NCBI GenBank assembly: GCA_032027045.1
Contig: JAVSMU010000001.1
Span: 2,855,401 to 2,919,400, forward strand
Direction: 5' to 3'
Length of the DNA stretch: 64,000 bases
Source: Truepera sp.
GTDB lineage: Bacteria > Deinococcota > Deinococci > Deinococcales > Trueperaceae
Numbering within the stretch: the stretch's first letter is position 1; every line of letters begins with the position of its first letter. The position numbers were made by a program, and so were the translations under genes. The notes beneath the pieces were generated by a model. It was not told the origin of the DNA and ran no database searches. It saw only the letters and a list, made by a program, of their open reading frames with translations. Positions 32,764-41,999 of this stretch are shown piece by piece.

Positions 32764-34193
32764 CGGGCTACCTCCGGACTGCGGGCCGCACCGGCGCCTG
32801 CGGGAGTAGAGGCGCTCACTTCGGTGGTGTGCAGGTCGAAGAGTTCCATGGGATCTTCCACCCCGATGGTGTGGTTCAGGGTCCAGCGGTAGGCGGCCCC
32901 AACCCTGACGACCTCGTCGAGCGGGAAGGCCACGCCGCCGGCCGTGCCCTTCACGTCGGGGAGCCGCGCGTAGAACATCTGTCGGGTTCCGGTGAGGGTG
33001 AGTTCTTCCGCCATCTCGGCGGTCGGCGCCACGCCGAACACCATGATCCCCAGCTCGTGGCCGGTCTGATCGCGTAGCGGCTCGAGGTCGCCCATCACCC
33101 CGTCGCGGCCGTACACCTGGTAATGGAGCTCATAGCCGCCGGTGGCCGGGTCGCCGAAGCGCTCCACCACTTGCTGCTTGGCCCAGTCGATGACCTCGTC
33201 TATGCGCTCGATGGTGTACGGGTCACGCACGCCCGCGAAGCCCATGAAGCGTTCACCGACCTTACCCGAACCTTCGAGCTTGACGCGGACGTGTTCCGAG
33301 GGCTCGAAGCGCGGACCCGTGACCCGCGTCGTCTTGGGGTCGAACTGTTCGTAGTGGCAGTCGGTCATGTCGAGGGTACCGCCCGCGACGTGTTCGAAGT
33401 AGGGGTTCGAGCGCTCGTACATGGCGTGCCCGGCGACCGACGCGATGGTGCAGCGTTGGTCGGGGTGCATGGCCGTCACCTTCACGTCCTCATGGCTGAT
33501 CTCGCCGATGACGGTCTCTTTGCCGGCGTACGGCTCGGCGTTGAAGGAAGCGCACTCGAGGACCTTGCCAAGGTAGTACGACAGGTTCTCGGGGTAGCCG
33601 GCGCGGATCGCCGGGCCGGCGAAGATGGCCGCGTCCGAGCTGCGCCCACCGATGATCACTTCGGCGCCGCGGTTGAGCAGCTCGATGTACGGGTGCACGC
33701 CCGCCACGGCTACCACGCGGTCGGTGGCTTCTAGTTCGTCCAGTGTGAGGTCGTCGCGCCCGTCGAGGCCCGTGACGGCGTCGCCGGCCTGCATCCTCGT
33801 CCGGAGGTACTCCTTAGGCACCTCGGAGTAGAAGTAGCCCAGGCGGAACGGCGCGAGCCCGTGCTCCGCCGCGATGTCGCGGATCATCTGGACGTAGAGG
33901 TCTACGCGGCTGTTGCTGCCGGTGTCGCCGGCCGAACCGATGATCATCGGCACGCCGAGCCGCCGAGCCGCGACGAGCATCTTCTCGAGGTCGTGGCGCT
34001 GCCACTCGGCGGGGCTCGTCGAGGTGTCGCTCCCCAGGGGGCCGGGGCCGATGTCGTCGGAGCCGGAGTCGGCCAGGATGAAATCGGGGCTCGTGGCGAC
34101 GCCCAGGTCGAAACTACCGACCTTGATGGGCGCGAAACCCAGGTGTCCGTTCGGACAGAGGAATCTGAGGGTCGAACCGGAACTGCTGCTCAT
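32760..34193 (-). CDS. AtuA/DUF1446 family protein
   Basis: A 477-aa protein of the AtuA (acyclic terpene utilization A; DUF1446) family. It shows a Gly-Ser-Ala-Gly-Asp-Thr-Gly-x-Asn motif, Val-Ala-Gly-Val-His-Pro-Tyr-Ile-Glu and a Gly-Gly-Arg-Ser-Ser-Asp-Ala-Ala segment near residue 180. In Pseudomonas atuA is in the citronellol/geraniol cluster, but the reaction catalysed is not established. No other terpene genes are present here, so the substrate is open; divergence from a MenC/racemase gene is the only context. An upstream A+T-rich segment (34258-34290) is the likely divergent promoter. Confidence 0.85.
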   Translation of the reverse strand: MSSSSGSTLRFLCPNGHLGFAPIKVGSFDLGVATSPDFILADSGSDDIGPGPLGSDTSTSPAEWQRHDLEKMLVAARRLGVPMIIGSAGDTGSNSRVDLYVQMIRDIAAEHGLAPFRLGYFYSEVPKEYLRTRMQAGDAVTGLDGRDDLTLDELEATDRVVAVAGVHPYIELLNRGAEVIIGGRSSDAAIFAGPAIRAGYPENLSYYLGKVLECASFNAEPYAGKETVIGEISHEDVKVTAMHPDQRCTIASVAGHAMYERSNPYFEHVAGGTLDMTDCHYEQFDPKTTRVTGPRFEPSEHVRVKLEGSGKVGERFMGFAGVRDPYTIERIDEVIDWAKQQVVERFGDPATGGYELHYQVYGRDGVMGDLEPLRDQTGHELGIMVFGVAPTAEMAEELTLTGTRQMFYARLPDVKGTAGGVAFPLDEVVRVGAAYRWTLNHTIGVEDPMELFDLHTTEVSASTPAGAGAARSPEVAR

Positions 34194-34455
34194 GGCGGGT
34201 CCTCTCGCGAGCCGGTGTCGTGAAGGCGAGACCCCACGACAAGCCCTGTTGCAAGATTCCCCATCTTACATCAATTGTTGCAGAAACGGTAGCTTGCTCG
34301 GACAATGGCGTCGGCCCGGAAGCGAGCGTTCACCTTGAGTTGGCCGATGACCCTGCCCGGTATCCTCAGCCTTGCGACGACGCAGAGCGTCGAGCTGCCC
34401 GGCGACGGGCTAATGAACGCTTTCGGCCCGCGACGGCGCGGGAGACAGGACTGCC

Positions 34456-35565
34456 ATGAGAATCGAACGCATCGAACTGCGCGAAGTGGCCTTGAGCCTC
34501 AAGTTCCCGTTCCGCACGAGCTTCGGAGTCGAGCAGCACCGCCGCATCGTGCTCGTCACGCTTTACGGCGGCGGGGTGGAGGGCATCGCCGAGTGCGTTG
34601 CCGGCGAGTACCCCGGCTACTCCTACGAGACGGTCGACACCGCCTGGAGCGTGATCGAGCAGTACATCGCGCCGCTGGTCCTGGACCGTTCGTTCGCCAC
34701 CGCAGCGGAGCTGCTGCACGAACTGCGCTACATCCGCGGGCACAACATGGCGGTCGCCGCCGTGGAGATGGCTTTCTGGGACCTGCAGGCAAGGTTGCTC
34801 GGCGTGCCGCTCTGGCAACTCCTCGGTGGCCGCGAGCGCGATATCCCCGTCGGCATCTCGCTCGGCATCCAGGATTCGATCGAGGAAACGGTCGAGTTGG
34901 CGGTCATGAACGCCGAGCTCGGCTACCGGCGCGTGAAGCTGAAGATCGCCCCCGGTTGGGACGTGGAGATGGTGGGCGCGGTGCGTGCGGCGCTGCCGGA
35001 CATGGACCTGTCGGTCGACGCCAACTCGGCCTACCGCCTAAACGACGCCCCGCGCCTACAGGAACTCGACCAGTTCGGGCTGGCTTACATCGAGCAGCCG
35101 CTGGCGTACGACGACCTCATCGACCACGCTGAGTTGCAGTCGCAGTTGAGCACGGCCATCTGCTTGGACGAGAGCATCCACTCGGCCGAGGACGCGCGCA
35201 AGGGCCTGGCGATCGGGGCCGGGCGTGTCATAAACGTCAAGACCGGGCGCGTGCGCGGCTACCTGGCCGCGCGCATGGTTCACGACGTGGCCAAGACGTT
35301 CGGGGCGCCCGTGTGGTGCGGCGGCATGCTCGAGAGCGGCGTCGGCCGCGCGCACAACCTCCACGTCAGCACGCTCGACAACTTCACGCTGCCGGGCGAC
35401 ACCTCCAGCTCCAGCCGCTACTGGCACGAGGACATCGTGGAGGAGCCCCTCGAGGCAGTCAACGGGGTGCAGCAGGTGCCCAGCGGCGCGGGCATAGGCG
35501 TGACGCTCAAGCGCGACATGGTCGAGAGGATCACGCAGCGAGTGCAAGCGCTGAAGCCCGACTGA
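34456..35565 (+). CDS. Enolase-superfamily enzyme: o-succinylbenzoate synthase / N-acylamino-acid racemase
   Basis: A 369-aa muconate-lactonizing subgroup enzyme, closest in layout to MenC/N-succinylamino-acid racemases of Deinococcus and Thermus. Catalytic Lys is in Val-Lys-Leu-Lys-Ile-Ala-Pro-Gly-Trp-Asp (~residue 160). Metal ligands are Asp in Val-Asp-Ala-Asn, Glu in Tyr-Ile-Glu-Gln-Pro-Leu and Asp in Cys-Leu-Asp-Glu-Ser. The second Lys lies in Asn-Val-Lys-Thr-Gly-Arg, and a Trp-Cys-Gly-Gly-Met-Leu-Glu-Ser-Gly-Val-Gly-Arg loop is present. No menaquinone genes are nearby, so racemase activity is as likely as MenC activity. ATG 34456 has an SD-like GGAGA upstream. Confidence 0.88.
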   Translation: MRIERIELREVALSLKFPFRTSFGVEQHRRIVLVTLYGGGVEGIAECVAGEYPGYSYETVDTAWSVIEQYIAPLVLDRSFATAAELLHELRYIRGHNMAVAAVEMAFWDLQARLLGVPLWQLLGGRERDIPVGISLGIQDSIEETVELAVMNAELGYRRVKLKIAPGWDVEMVGAVRAALPDMDLSVDANSAYRLNDAPRLQELDQFGLAYIEQPLAYDDLIDHAELQSQLSTAICLDESIHSAEDARKGLAIGAGRVINVKTGRVRGYLAARMVHDVAKTFGAPVWCGGMLESGVGRAHNLHVSTLDNFTLPGDTSSSSRYWHEDIVEEPLEAVNGVQQVPSGAGIGVTLKRDMVERITQRVQALKPD

Positions 35566-35635
35566 AGGTCAGGGTATTCGGCTTGTGCTGCCGCTGGCCG
35601 CCGGACGGCCGGCATAGCATTTCAGGGACCGCCGC

Positions 35636-37351
35636 CTACGGCGCGAAGGCCTGGATCTCCTGCCACGCCACCCACGACACGCTGCTGGTGGTGAGTACGC
35701 GCAGGTAACGCACCGTCGGCGGCGTCCCGAAGGTGTGCACCAAGACGGCCCCGTCGGCGGTGGTTCCGCTGAAAGTGTGCAGCAAGCTTGTGGCGGGGCT
35801 CGTCGCGCCGCCGTACAGTTCGTGGACCGTATGCCCGGCGGGGTACTGCGCCACGGTCAGTCGGACCGAGCCGAGCTCGACCGGTGCCCCGAAGTCGATC
35901 TCGAGCCATTGAGGAGCGTCGTTGCCGGACCCCCACTGTGCGCCCGTGCCGTCGACGGCGTTGGAGGCGGGCTCGTCGGGCAGAGCGTTGGAGGCAATCA
36001 CCGGCCGCAGGTAGGCAAGGTTCGGGTTGGGCACCGTCACGGGGGAGCAGGGGTCGGGATGAAGCGCCGGAGCCAGCGCCTGGCCCAATGGCGTGCCCTC
36101 GCTGCCCCATAGGCCCTCGATGGTGTCGCCATGCCAATGCCAGGTGAGCCAACCGTCGTACACCGACTGGCAACCGTCGTTCTGCCAATCGACCATCGCC
36201 TGCGCCGCCACGTACTCGTCCGGGTACTGAGACCGGAACGCCCCGAACTCGCCCATCACGAGCGGTTTCGCCTGGAAGCCGACAGCACCGAAGTTCTCCA
36301 GGAGCTTCGCGAGGCTGTAGCCGAGGGGCGCCGGGTACGCGTGCAGGTCGAAGAAGTCCGCCGTCGATTCGTGGATCTCCCGGCTTGTCTCCACGAGCCT
36401 GAAATCGCCCGGCCGCCAAGGGTTGGGCGCGTCGGGCGGGAAGAAGCCGATGGAGACGAGGGCCGCGGGCACAACTTCTTTGACGGCCTCTGTGAGCCTA
36501 TCGGTCCAGTAGATGAGGCCGTCCTCGGCCAAGCGCTTGCGCTCCGAGGGGAGCGCCATGTCGTAGCTGTCGCCGTTGGCCGGGGTGACGGTGCCGCTCG
36601 TGAGCGTCCAGGGAAGGTAACGGGTGTCGTAGGAGTGCTCGTTGCGCAACGACAGCGAGAACATTCGGTCTAGCCGCGCGTCGCGCGCAACGAGTTCGCG
36701 TAGCAGGTCTTGCAGGTACTGCCGGTAGGCGTCGATGCCCGTGGCGGTGAGGAAGGTGGCTTCGCCCGCCGAGATGGTGGCGGTCTCGCCGCTGTAGCCG
36801 TACTCGAGGTAGTAACCGATGTCGGGCAGCGTGTTGGAGGTGATCCACACGTACATGTCGGTGTCGGCCGCGAGCTGCAAGAGGTCGGCGATGTTGTCGA
36901 GGTAGGCGGCGTTCAGGACGCGGCCGGTGGCGCCGTACGGGTAGATGCAATCGAGCGCCCCGCAGGTCTCCAACATCACACGCACGGCGTTGTAACCCAA
37001 CGCGTGCATGGCCTCGAGGTCGCCGCGGATGTGCGCCTGATCGTACGCCGCCGGGGAGAGCACCATGTCGTGGTCGACGACGCCGAACACCGGGTCGTCG
37101 ATATGCCGGAACTCCACCAGGTTGTGGCCCCGCGGGGTGAAGCGCACCCCCGTCACGGTGTCGTAGAACTCCGCAACTCCGCCGATGGTGCGGATCTGGA
37201 TGCGCGCCGGACGCGCCTGTGGAGGTGGTTTGGCCGGCCCACAGGCCACGAGCGTGCTTACGAGGGCGAGCGCGAAGACGGCCGAGCACACTCTGCCCGC
37301 GCTAGGGCGGCGACCTGACCAGGTGTTGCTACGCCTCGGATAAGGTGCCAT
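35636..37351 (-). CDS. GH5-like glycoside hydrolase lipoprotein with C-terminal F5/8 (discoidin) domain
   Basis: A 571-aa exported lipoprotein (lipobox Leu-Val-Ala-Cys at ~residue 37). A cellulase-type (beta/alpha)8 barrel spans ~55-420. Likely acid/base Glu is in Ser-Leu-Arg-Asn-Glu-His (~residue 235) and nucleophile Glu in Val-Met-Gly-Glu-Phe-Gly (~365). An early Arg-Gly-His-Asn motif and an Asp-Leu-His-Ala-Tyr-Pro His also fit clan GH-A. Residues ~440-571 form a discoidin-like carbohydrate-binding domain (Ala-Asn/Ser-Asn-Ala-Val-Asp-Gly, Gln-Trp-Leu-Glu-Ile-Asp-Phe-Gly). The barrel's bond specificity is not readable. SD GGGAGGG precedes the ATG at 37351. Convergent with the MenC-like gene. 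Confidence 0.82.
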   Translation of the reverse strand: MAPYPRRSNTWSGRRPSAGRVCSAVFALALVSTLVACGPAKPPPQARPARIQIRTIGGVAEFYDTVTGVRFTPRGHNLVEFRHIDDPVFGVVDHDMVLSPAAYDQAHIRGDLEAMHALGYNAVRVMLETCGALDCIYPYGATGRVLNAAYLDNIADLLQLAADTDMYVWITSNTLPDIGYYLEYGYSGETATISAGEATFLTATGIDAYRQYLQDLLRELVARDARLDRMFSLSLRNEHSYDTRYLPWTLTSGTVTPANGDSYDMALPSERKRLAEDGLIYWTDRLTEAVKEVVPAALVSIGFFPPDAPNPWRPGDFRLVETSREIHESTADFFDLHAYPAPLGYSLAKLLENFGAVGFQAKPLVMGEFGAFRSQYPDEYVAAQAMVDWQNDGCQSVYDGWLTWHWHGDTIEGLWGSEGTPLGQALAPALHPDPCSPVTVPNPNLAYLRPVIASNALPDEPASNAVDGTGAQWGSGNDAPQWLEIDFGAPVELGSVRLTVAQYPAGHTVHELYGGATSPATSLLHTFSGTTADGAVLVHTFGTPPTVRYLRVLTTSSVSWVAWQEIQAFAP

Positions 37352-37537
37352 GTACCCTCCCTGCTGCCACGCCTTACGGTGTGGTCATGTTAGCGCGGGG
37401 CAGGGAACAAGCGGCACTATGCGTCAGGTTACGAAGACGATGCCGACGGGCAACGCCACCGCGATTGCAACTACCACCGCGGTGACGGACGCCCTCGGCG
37501 TCGATGCGCTACTCGGGTTGCGGGGCGATGGCCGGCG

Positions 37538-38053
37538 TTACTCCACGATGACGGGGGCGTGCATGCCGTCCTCGTAATGGCCCGGCTGGAAGCAACCGAT
37601 CTCCCAGGTTCCGGCGGCCGAGGCAGGCAGGCTGAAGAATATGCTGGCGGTCGCGCCGGGCTGGAGCTCTACCTCGGTCAGCGTTTCGCCTTCGACCTTC
37701 GTGTCCGAGGTCTCGATCTTCCACTCCACACCATTCAAGAGTGGGGTCTGGTAGTCGTGTGGGTGACCGTCCTTGGTGCCCGGATCGCGGCCGATCTGCA
37801 CCTCATGCATCATCGAATCGCTGTTGTGGAGCTGGATCTCGTAATCCACACCGGTCTGCAGGTGGATGGGGGCGTTCTGTTCCTGCCCGGCGAGCTGGAA
37901 GTAGAACTGTCCGACGTCGATCTTGAGAACCTGGGGCGCATCATCGGCCAACGCGACGGAGAAGGGCAGCACCATCAGTGCCAAGAGGGCGGCCAAGATG
38001 CCGACACGGTGGCGCGGGATACGACGGTAGTTTGTAGCATAGGCTTCGTACAT
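37538..38053 (-). CDS. Exported cupredoxin (plastocyanin-like)
   Basis: A 171-aa protein with an N-terminal signal/anchor (Gly-Ile-Leu-Ala-Ala-Leu-Leu-Ala-Leu) and a type I copper domain. The candidate ligands are His83, Cys154, His159 and Met164 (Gly-Cys-Phe-Gln-Pro-Gly-His-Tyr-Glu-Asp-Gly-Met), i.e. the C-x4-H-x4-M spacing of plastocyanin/azurin-type sites. It probably carries electrons outside the membrane or binds copper. An insert near residues 85-105 (Asp-Gly-His-Pro-His-Asp) adds possible metal ligands. SD GGAGA supports the start. No terminal oxidase is adjacent. Confidence 0.85.
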   Translation of the reverse strand: MYEAYATNYRRIPRHRVGILAALLALMVLPFSVALADDAPQVLKIDVGQFYFQLAGQEQNAPIHLQTGVDYEIQLHNSDSMMHEVQIGRDPGTKDGHPHDYQTPLLNGVEWKIETSDTKVEGETLTEVELQPGATASIFFSLPASAAGTWEIGCFQPGHYEDGMHAPVIVE

Positions 38054-38210
38054 GCTGCGTTCTCCATTCTGGTGGGCGTTGAGTCACTAGAACGAAACAC
38101 ACCCATCTCCAATGGAAACCATAGCTTCGGTAGTTCAATCCTTCAGTGCGGCATGCGCAACGAGGTGTGGCCGGTCGAGTTCTAGTTCATGTCGTGCTAC
38201 TGGGCACCTC

Positions 38211-39956
38211 TCACGCCTCGCGGATGACCAGCGTGGCCCAGGTGTAGAGCGGTGGAAGAGCGAAACTGCTGCGGCCTTGCCCGTCTGAGGTAACCGTCAG
38301 GACCGTAGGACCACCCGCCCTGTCCGGAGTCGACCACGTTGCACGCGCACGCCGCAGGAACGGTAGGAGTGTCAACGTCAGGCCGTCCACGACCGGCGGG
38401 TCGTCGTGGGGCGCGTTCCAGGCCTCGCTTTCCAAACCAAGGAGGTTCACGAGATTTAGGATCCAGGTCCCAGGCTCGGCGGCCGTGACGTGGAGCCATA
38501 CGGCTCCTGCTTCGGGTACGGCAGACACGGGCGCTCCATCGAGCTCGAGTTCCGCGTTCGCTCCCGTTGCGTACGTACGGCTCAGATCCACCAGCTTCGG
38601 GTCGAAGAGGTAGTGGTGCAGAGCCGCACTGTGGTCGTAGTACCGGCGCATCCGCGCCACCCCTTCAGACGAAAGGTGCCCATGGTTGGGATAGTAAGGG
38701 TCCCGCAGCACTCCGTTCCCTTCCCCCAGCAGGAGATGGTGTGCGCCGGAGCTGTTGATGACAGCAGTGGCGAGCCTGCCAGAGGCCTCTGCTCGTGGTC
38801 CGCCCTCCGTGAACGAGTTCAAGTACGCGGCCAGCACGACCTGCTTGCCCGAGAGATCACGAGCGCGCGTCGCCAGCGACGCGAGGTCCCGGAAGCGATC
38901 GTGCGGTGCCCACACCTCGATGTAAACGGCGGCCTGCCGGGAGGTCGCTACGGCGTCGATTGGCCAATCGTTGACCGCGTTGAACAGGACGCGGGCCTGC
39001 GGGTCGGCAGCACGTGCCTTGCCGTCAGCCGCGTCGATCAGGTCCCGCAGCGCCGGCGCCAAGTCCACGGCGCCGCCGTCGGCGTCGAACGCCCGCTTGG
39101 GGGAGCCGTACTGATCCATGTGGATGCCAACGAAACCGAGCTCCATCACAGCGCGCTCGTACTCGGCGAGCAGGCGCTCGCGCCATGGGCCGGGGCGGGG
39201 GTCGGTGATGAAGAAGCGCTCGGCTAGGGCGTGGCGTTCGCCTGCCGCGTCTCGAAGCACCTCGCCGTCGTGGTCGTCGGCGTACTCGCGCTCCGCGCCG
39301 TACACCGCCCCATACGCGATTGGCGCGATGCCGTGCTCTTTGCAAGCTTCGATCCGGCGACGTACCGTTTCGAGCGACAGGGTACGCCCCATCGCGTCAG
39401 TGAAGAGGTCCTCGGGCGGCAGGTACTCATAGTGCCGGTACATCCAGTCGTAGAACTGAAGTGCGGTGAGGTGGAAGCGGGTGAGGTCGGCGATGGCGTC
39501 AAGGCGGTCTTGCGCAGGAGCGAACTCGCTCAGGAAGCCGTAGCGTGGAGCGAGGCTCCAATGGCTGATGACGAGCAGGGCGCCGACGGCATCGAGCGCT
39601 TGGGGTGGCGACTCATCGTCGTCGCCCATGGTTGCCGAGTCGGTCGGGCCGGCGTCGGCCTTGGGTCGCGGCATCAGGGCTGCCCGGAGGTGGTATCCGC
39701 GCGCATCGACCGATGGAGCCGTCAGCAACATCTCGACCGTCTGCGTGCCCGGCTCGAGACCTAGCGTTCGCTCGCTGGTGGCACGCTCCTCGCCCTGGTC
39801 CTCGAGCGTCACCCGCAAGGTCATGGTCGCCGAGCTCGTTCCAAGGTTCTGGATGACAACGCTGATTCGCCCGCACTCTCCCGGTTGCCACGCTCCCTTC
39901 TCGGCGATCACCTCGATCACACGGACTTGCTCCAGAGCCGTTCGGGAGCCGCTCAC
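38211..39956 (-). CDS. Glycoside hydrolase family 66 (dextranase / cycloisomaltooligosaccharide glucanotransferase type)
   Basis: A 581-aa GH66 protein: N-terminal beta domain, the diagnostic Phe-Tyr-Asp-Trp-Met-Tyr-Arg-His, nucleophile Asp near residue 280 in Gly-Ile-His-Met-Asp-Gln-Tyr-Gly, and acid/base Glu near 347 in Tyr-Ile-Glu-Val-Trp. The spacing is close to that of characterised family members. It cleaves alpha-1,6-glucan. There is no signal peptide with the chosen GTG start (39956), which overlaps the GH15 stop (GTGA) and has AGGAG 5 nt upstream. Action is therefore cytoplasmic on imported oligosaccharides. An ATG ~100 bp upstream would overlap GH15 and is less likely. Confidence 0.85.
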   Translation of the reverse strand: MSGSRTALEQVRVIEVIAEKGAWQPGECGRISVVIQNLGTSSATMTLRVTLEDQGEERATSERTLGLEPGTQTVEMLLTAPSVDARGYHLRAALMPRPKADAGPTDSATMGDDDESPPQALDAVGALLVISHWSLAPRYGFLSEFAPAQDRLDAIADLTRFHLTALQFYDWMYRHYEYLPPEDLFTDAMGRTLSLETVRRRIEACKEHGIAPIAYGAVYGAEREYADDHDGEVLRDAAGERHALAERFFITDPRPGPWRERLLAEYERAVMELGFVGIHMDQYGSPKRAFDADGGAVDLAPALRDLIDAADGKARAADPQARVLFNAVNDWPIDAVATSRQAAVYIEVWAPHDRFRDLASLATRARDLSGKQVVLAAYLNSFTEGGPRAEASGRLATAVINSSGAHHLLLGEGNGVLRDPYYPNHGHLSSEGVARMRRYYDHSAALHHYLFDPKLVDLSRTYATGANAELELDGAPVSAVPEAGAVWLHVTAAEPGTWILNLVNLLGLESEAWNAPHDDPPVVDGLTLTLLPFLRRARATWSTPDRAGGPTVLTVTSDGQGRSSFALPPLYTWATLVIREA

Positions 39957-41026
39957 ACGCGCTCCTGGTAACGCCTTGACAGGCTCAGGTACGAGGCGTG
40001 GGACCAGAGCAACGGGCAGGCGCTCTTTCCCCATCGGACGTTCCATTCCTGTATCCGGTCCGGTGCCAGCAGGTGTTGCGCGACCTGCTCGGGAAGGGCG
40101 CCTTCGGGCGTGGCCTGCGCCTCGATCCAGCACAACAGCCGATCCGCCTCGGCCTGCTCGCCAAGGGCGAGGTGAGCCTCGGCGAGCGCGGCTGTGAGTA
40201 GCACCCAGCTCCCGCCCCCGTAGAAGGTGTCTTCGCGGTACCGTTTCACGCCGCCGTCAGGATCCTGCAGTTCGGAGCGAACGCGCCGGATGGTGCCGCG
40301 AGCGAGAGCGTCGGTGATGGGCACGACGCGGTAAGTGAGGGGTAACCACAAGAGGTTGGCGTCCACGGAGGTACTGCCAACATCTTTGACGAAGCTCCCG
40401 TCCAGCACTCCGTGTGTGAGGACGAAGGACCGAATGGTGTCGGCGACACCATTGAGGGCGTCATCGTGCAGGAGAGATGCCGCCGCACGGATTCCGGCCA
40501 CGAGCGCGCCGAGCGTGGACGGATGGAGCAGTTCGGGATGCTCCTCCCAGCAATCGAAGTTTGGCTGCGACCAGACGGCGCAGAGATAGTCGGCGAGGCG
40601 CCGCACGACCGACCTCTCAACGTCCGTCAGGCTGCGAGCGGCCCCTTGACGATGTCGCCCGTAAGCCCAGAGCCATGTGCCGAAGCCGTCGAGCTGGAAG
40701 TTGGGCCAGTCCTCGTCGCCAGCGCTTCCGTCCGGCCGATAGCGCGTATGCAAACGCTGATGGGCCTCCAGTCTGGGCCCGGGCACGACGGTACCAAGCT
40801 CGCTCAGCGCTCTATCGAGCGTGGAGACGACCCATTGGTGGAACGCGGCCGCACTGTCTGTGCGACCCCAGTCATCCATGGCGGTAGCGATGAAGGAACC
40901 GTCACGAAACCAGCTGTAACGGTAGGTAGGGAAGTTCGGGGCCGCCAGGTAGGCACCCTCACTCGTCTGACCGGCTTCGATGATGGCGAGACTGGCTTTG
41001 ATGAGGCGTTGGTCGGGTTGTGTCAC
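39953..41026 (-). CDS. Glycoside hydrolase family 15 (glucoamylase/glucodextranase-like)
   Basis: A 357-aa (alpha/alpha)6-barrel enzyme of GH15. Motifs are Tyr-Arg-Tyr-Ser-Trp-Phe-Arg-Asp (~residue 37), Gln-Leu-Asp-Gly-Phe-Gly-Thr-Trp-Leu-Trp (~117), catalytic acid Glu in Asp-Cys-Trp-Glu-Glu-His (~163) and base Glu in Glu-Gly-Ala-Leu-Pro-Glu-Gln (~307). It releases glucose from non-reducing ends. The GTG start at 41026 follows AGGAGA and removes a long arginine-rich upstream frame that shadows the permease gene. It lacks the N-terminal beta domain of bacterial glucoamylases, so only the catalytic barrel is encoded. Confidence 0.85.
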   Translation of the reverse strand: MTQPDQRLIKASLAIIEAGQTSEGAYLAAPNFPTYRYSWFRDGSFIATAMDDWGRTDSAAAFHQWVVSTLDRALSELGTVVPGPRLEAHQRLHTRYRPDGSAGDEDWPNFQLDGFGTWLWAYGRHRQGAARSLTDVERSVVRRLADYLCAVWSQPNFDCWEEHPELLHPSTLGALVAGIRAAASLLHDDALNGVADTIRSFVLTHGVLDGSFVKDVGSTSVDANLLWLPLTYRVVPITDALARGTIRRVRSELQDPDGGVKRYREDTFYGGGSWVLLTAALAEAHLALGEQAEADRLLCWIEAQATPEGALPEQVAQHLLAPDRIQEWNVRWGKSACPLLWSHASYLSLSRRYQERV

Positions 41027-41165
41027 ACGTTCTCCTAGGGTCGACTCTCGGCAGTTTTCGCGGCATCTAGGTCGTTGAAGTGTCGGCCAACGAGCGATGG
41101 CGGCGATGACCGCGAACCTTCTCCATGCGCGCGGGTCCGCGCCTGAAAGCGGACATGAAAGCGGA

Positions 41166-41999
41166 TCAGCCCTTGAGCCCAGACGTGGAGATCCCCTCGA
41201 TGAAGTGGCGCTGAAGGATGACGAACATCGTGACGACAGGGACGAGCGCGATGAGGCTGGCCGCGAAGACCATTCCCCATTGGGTGAGGTGTTGGTTCTG
41301 GAACAGCGCGATCGCGACAGGCAGGGTGCGGCGGGCCGTCTCCTTGATCGCAACGTGCGCCCAAGGGAACTCGTCCCAGCTGTACAGGAAGGTGAAGATG
41401 GCCACCACGGAAAGCCCAGGGCGTGAGAGTGGCAATACGATGCGCCAGAAGATGGTCCACCGTGACCCCCCATCGATCAGCACGGCTTCTTCGAGGTCGT
41501 GGGGGATGTCCTCGAAGAAGCCACGCAAGAGGAATGTCTGCATGCTAAGGCTCATGCTGATGTACACGAGCACCAGGCCCCAGAGGTTGTTGAGCAGATG
41601 GAACTGCTTGGCCACCAGGAACTGCGGGATGATGAGCATGACCGGCGGGATCATCATGCCGGTAAGGAGCAGGTTGAAGGCGACTTCACGTCCACGGAAG
41701 CGAAGCCGGGCGAAGGCGTAGGCGAGGAGGGCGGAAATCAGCACCGTTGCCACGGTGGTCACCACCGCCACGAACAAGCTATTGAGGAAGTAGAGGGCGA
41801 AGCTTTCCAGTCGTAGCACACGACTGTAGTTCGACAGCGTGAATACGCTCGGCAACAACCGAGGTGGGTACTCCAGCGACATGGCCTGCGGCTTGAGTGA
41901 GGTGGTGACCATTAGCCAGAACGGCAGCAGGACGATCGGCAACCCAGCCACGAGCAACGCGAACACGAAGACGCGGCGGCGGCGGTCGCGACTACGCAT
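41166..41999 (-). CDS. Carbohydrate ABC transporter permease (MalG-like)
   Basis: A 277-aa CUT1-family permease with six predicted helices. The EAA loop is Leu-Glu-Glu-Ala-Val-Leu-Ile-Asp-Gly-Gly-Ser-Arg. The C-terminus (Phe-Ile-Glu-Gly-Ile-Ser-Thr-Ser-Gly-Leu-Lys-Gly) is the standard MalG ending. The ATG at 41999 overlaps the MalF stop by one base. A 139-bp gap with no recognised element separates it from the GH15 gene. Confidence 0.9.
   Translation of the reverse strand: MRSRDRRRRVFVFALLVAGLPIVLLPFWLMVTTSLKPQAMSLEYPPRLLPSVFTLSNYSRVLRLESFALYFLNSLFVAVVTTVATVLISALLAYAFARLRFRGREVAFNLLLTGMMIPPVMLIIPQFLVAKQFHLLNNLWGLVLVYISMSLSMQTFLLRGFFEDIPHDLEEAVLIDGGSRWTIFWRIVLPLSRPGLSVVAIFTFLYSWDEFPWAHVAIKETARRTLPVAIALFQNQHLTQWGMVFAASLIALVPVVTMFVILQRHFIEGISTSGLKG

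Noticed and set aside
32341..32892. Plus-strand 181-codon frame opposite DUF4387
   Set aside because: Antisense shadow of a conserved gene, and the start lies in a repeat region.
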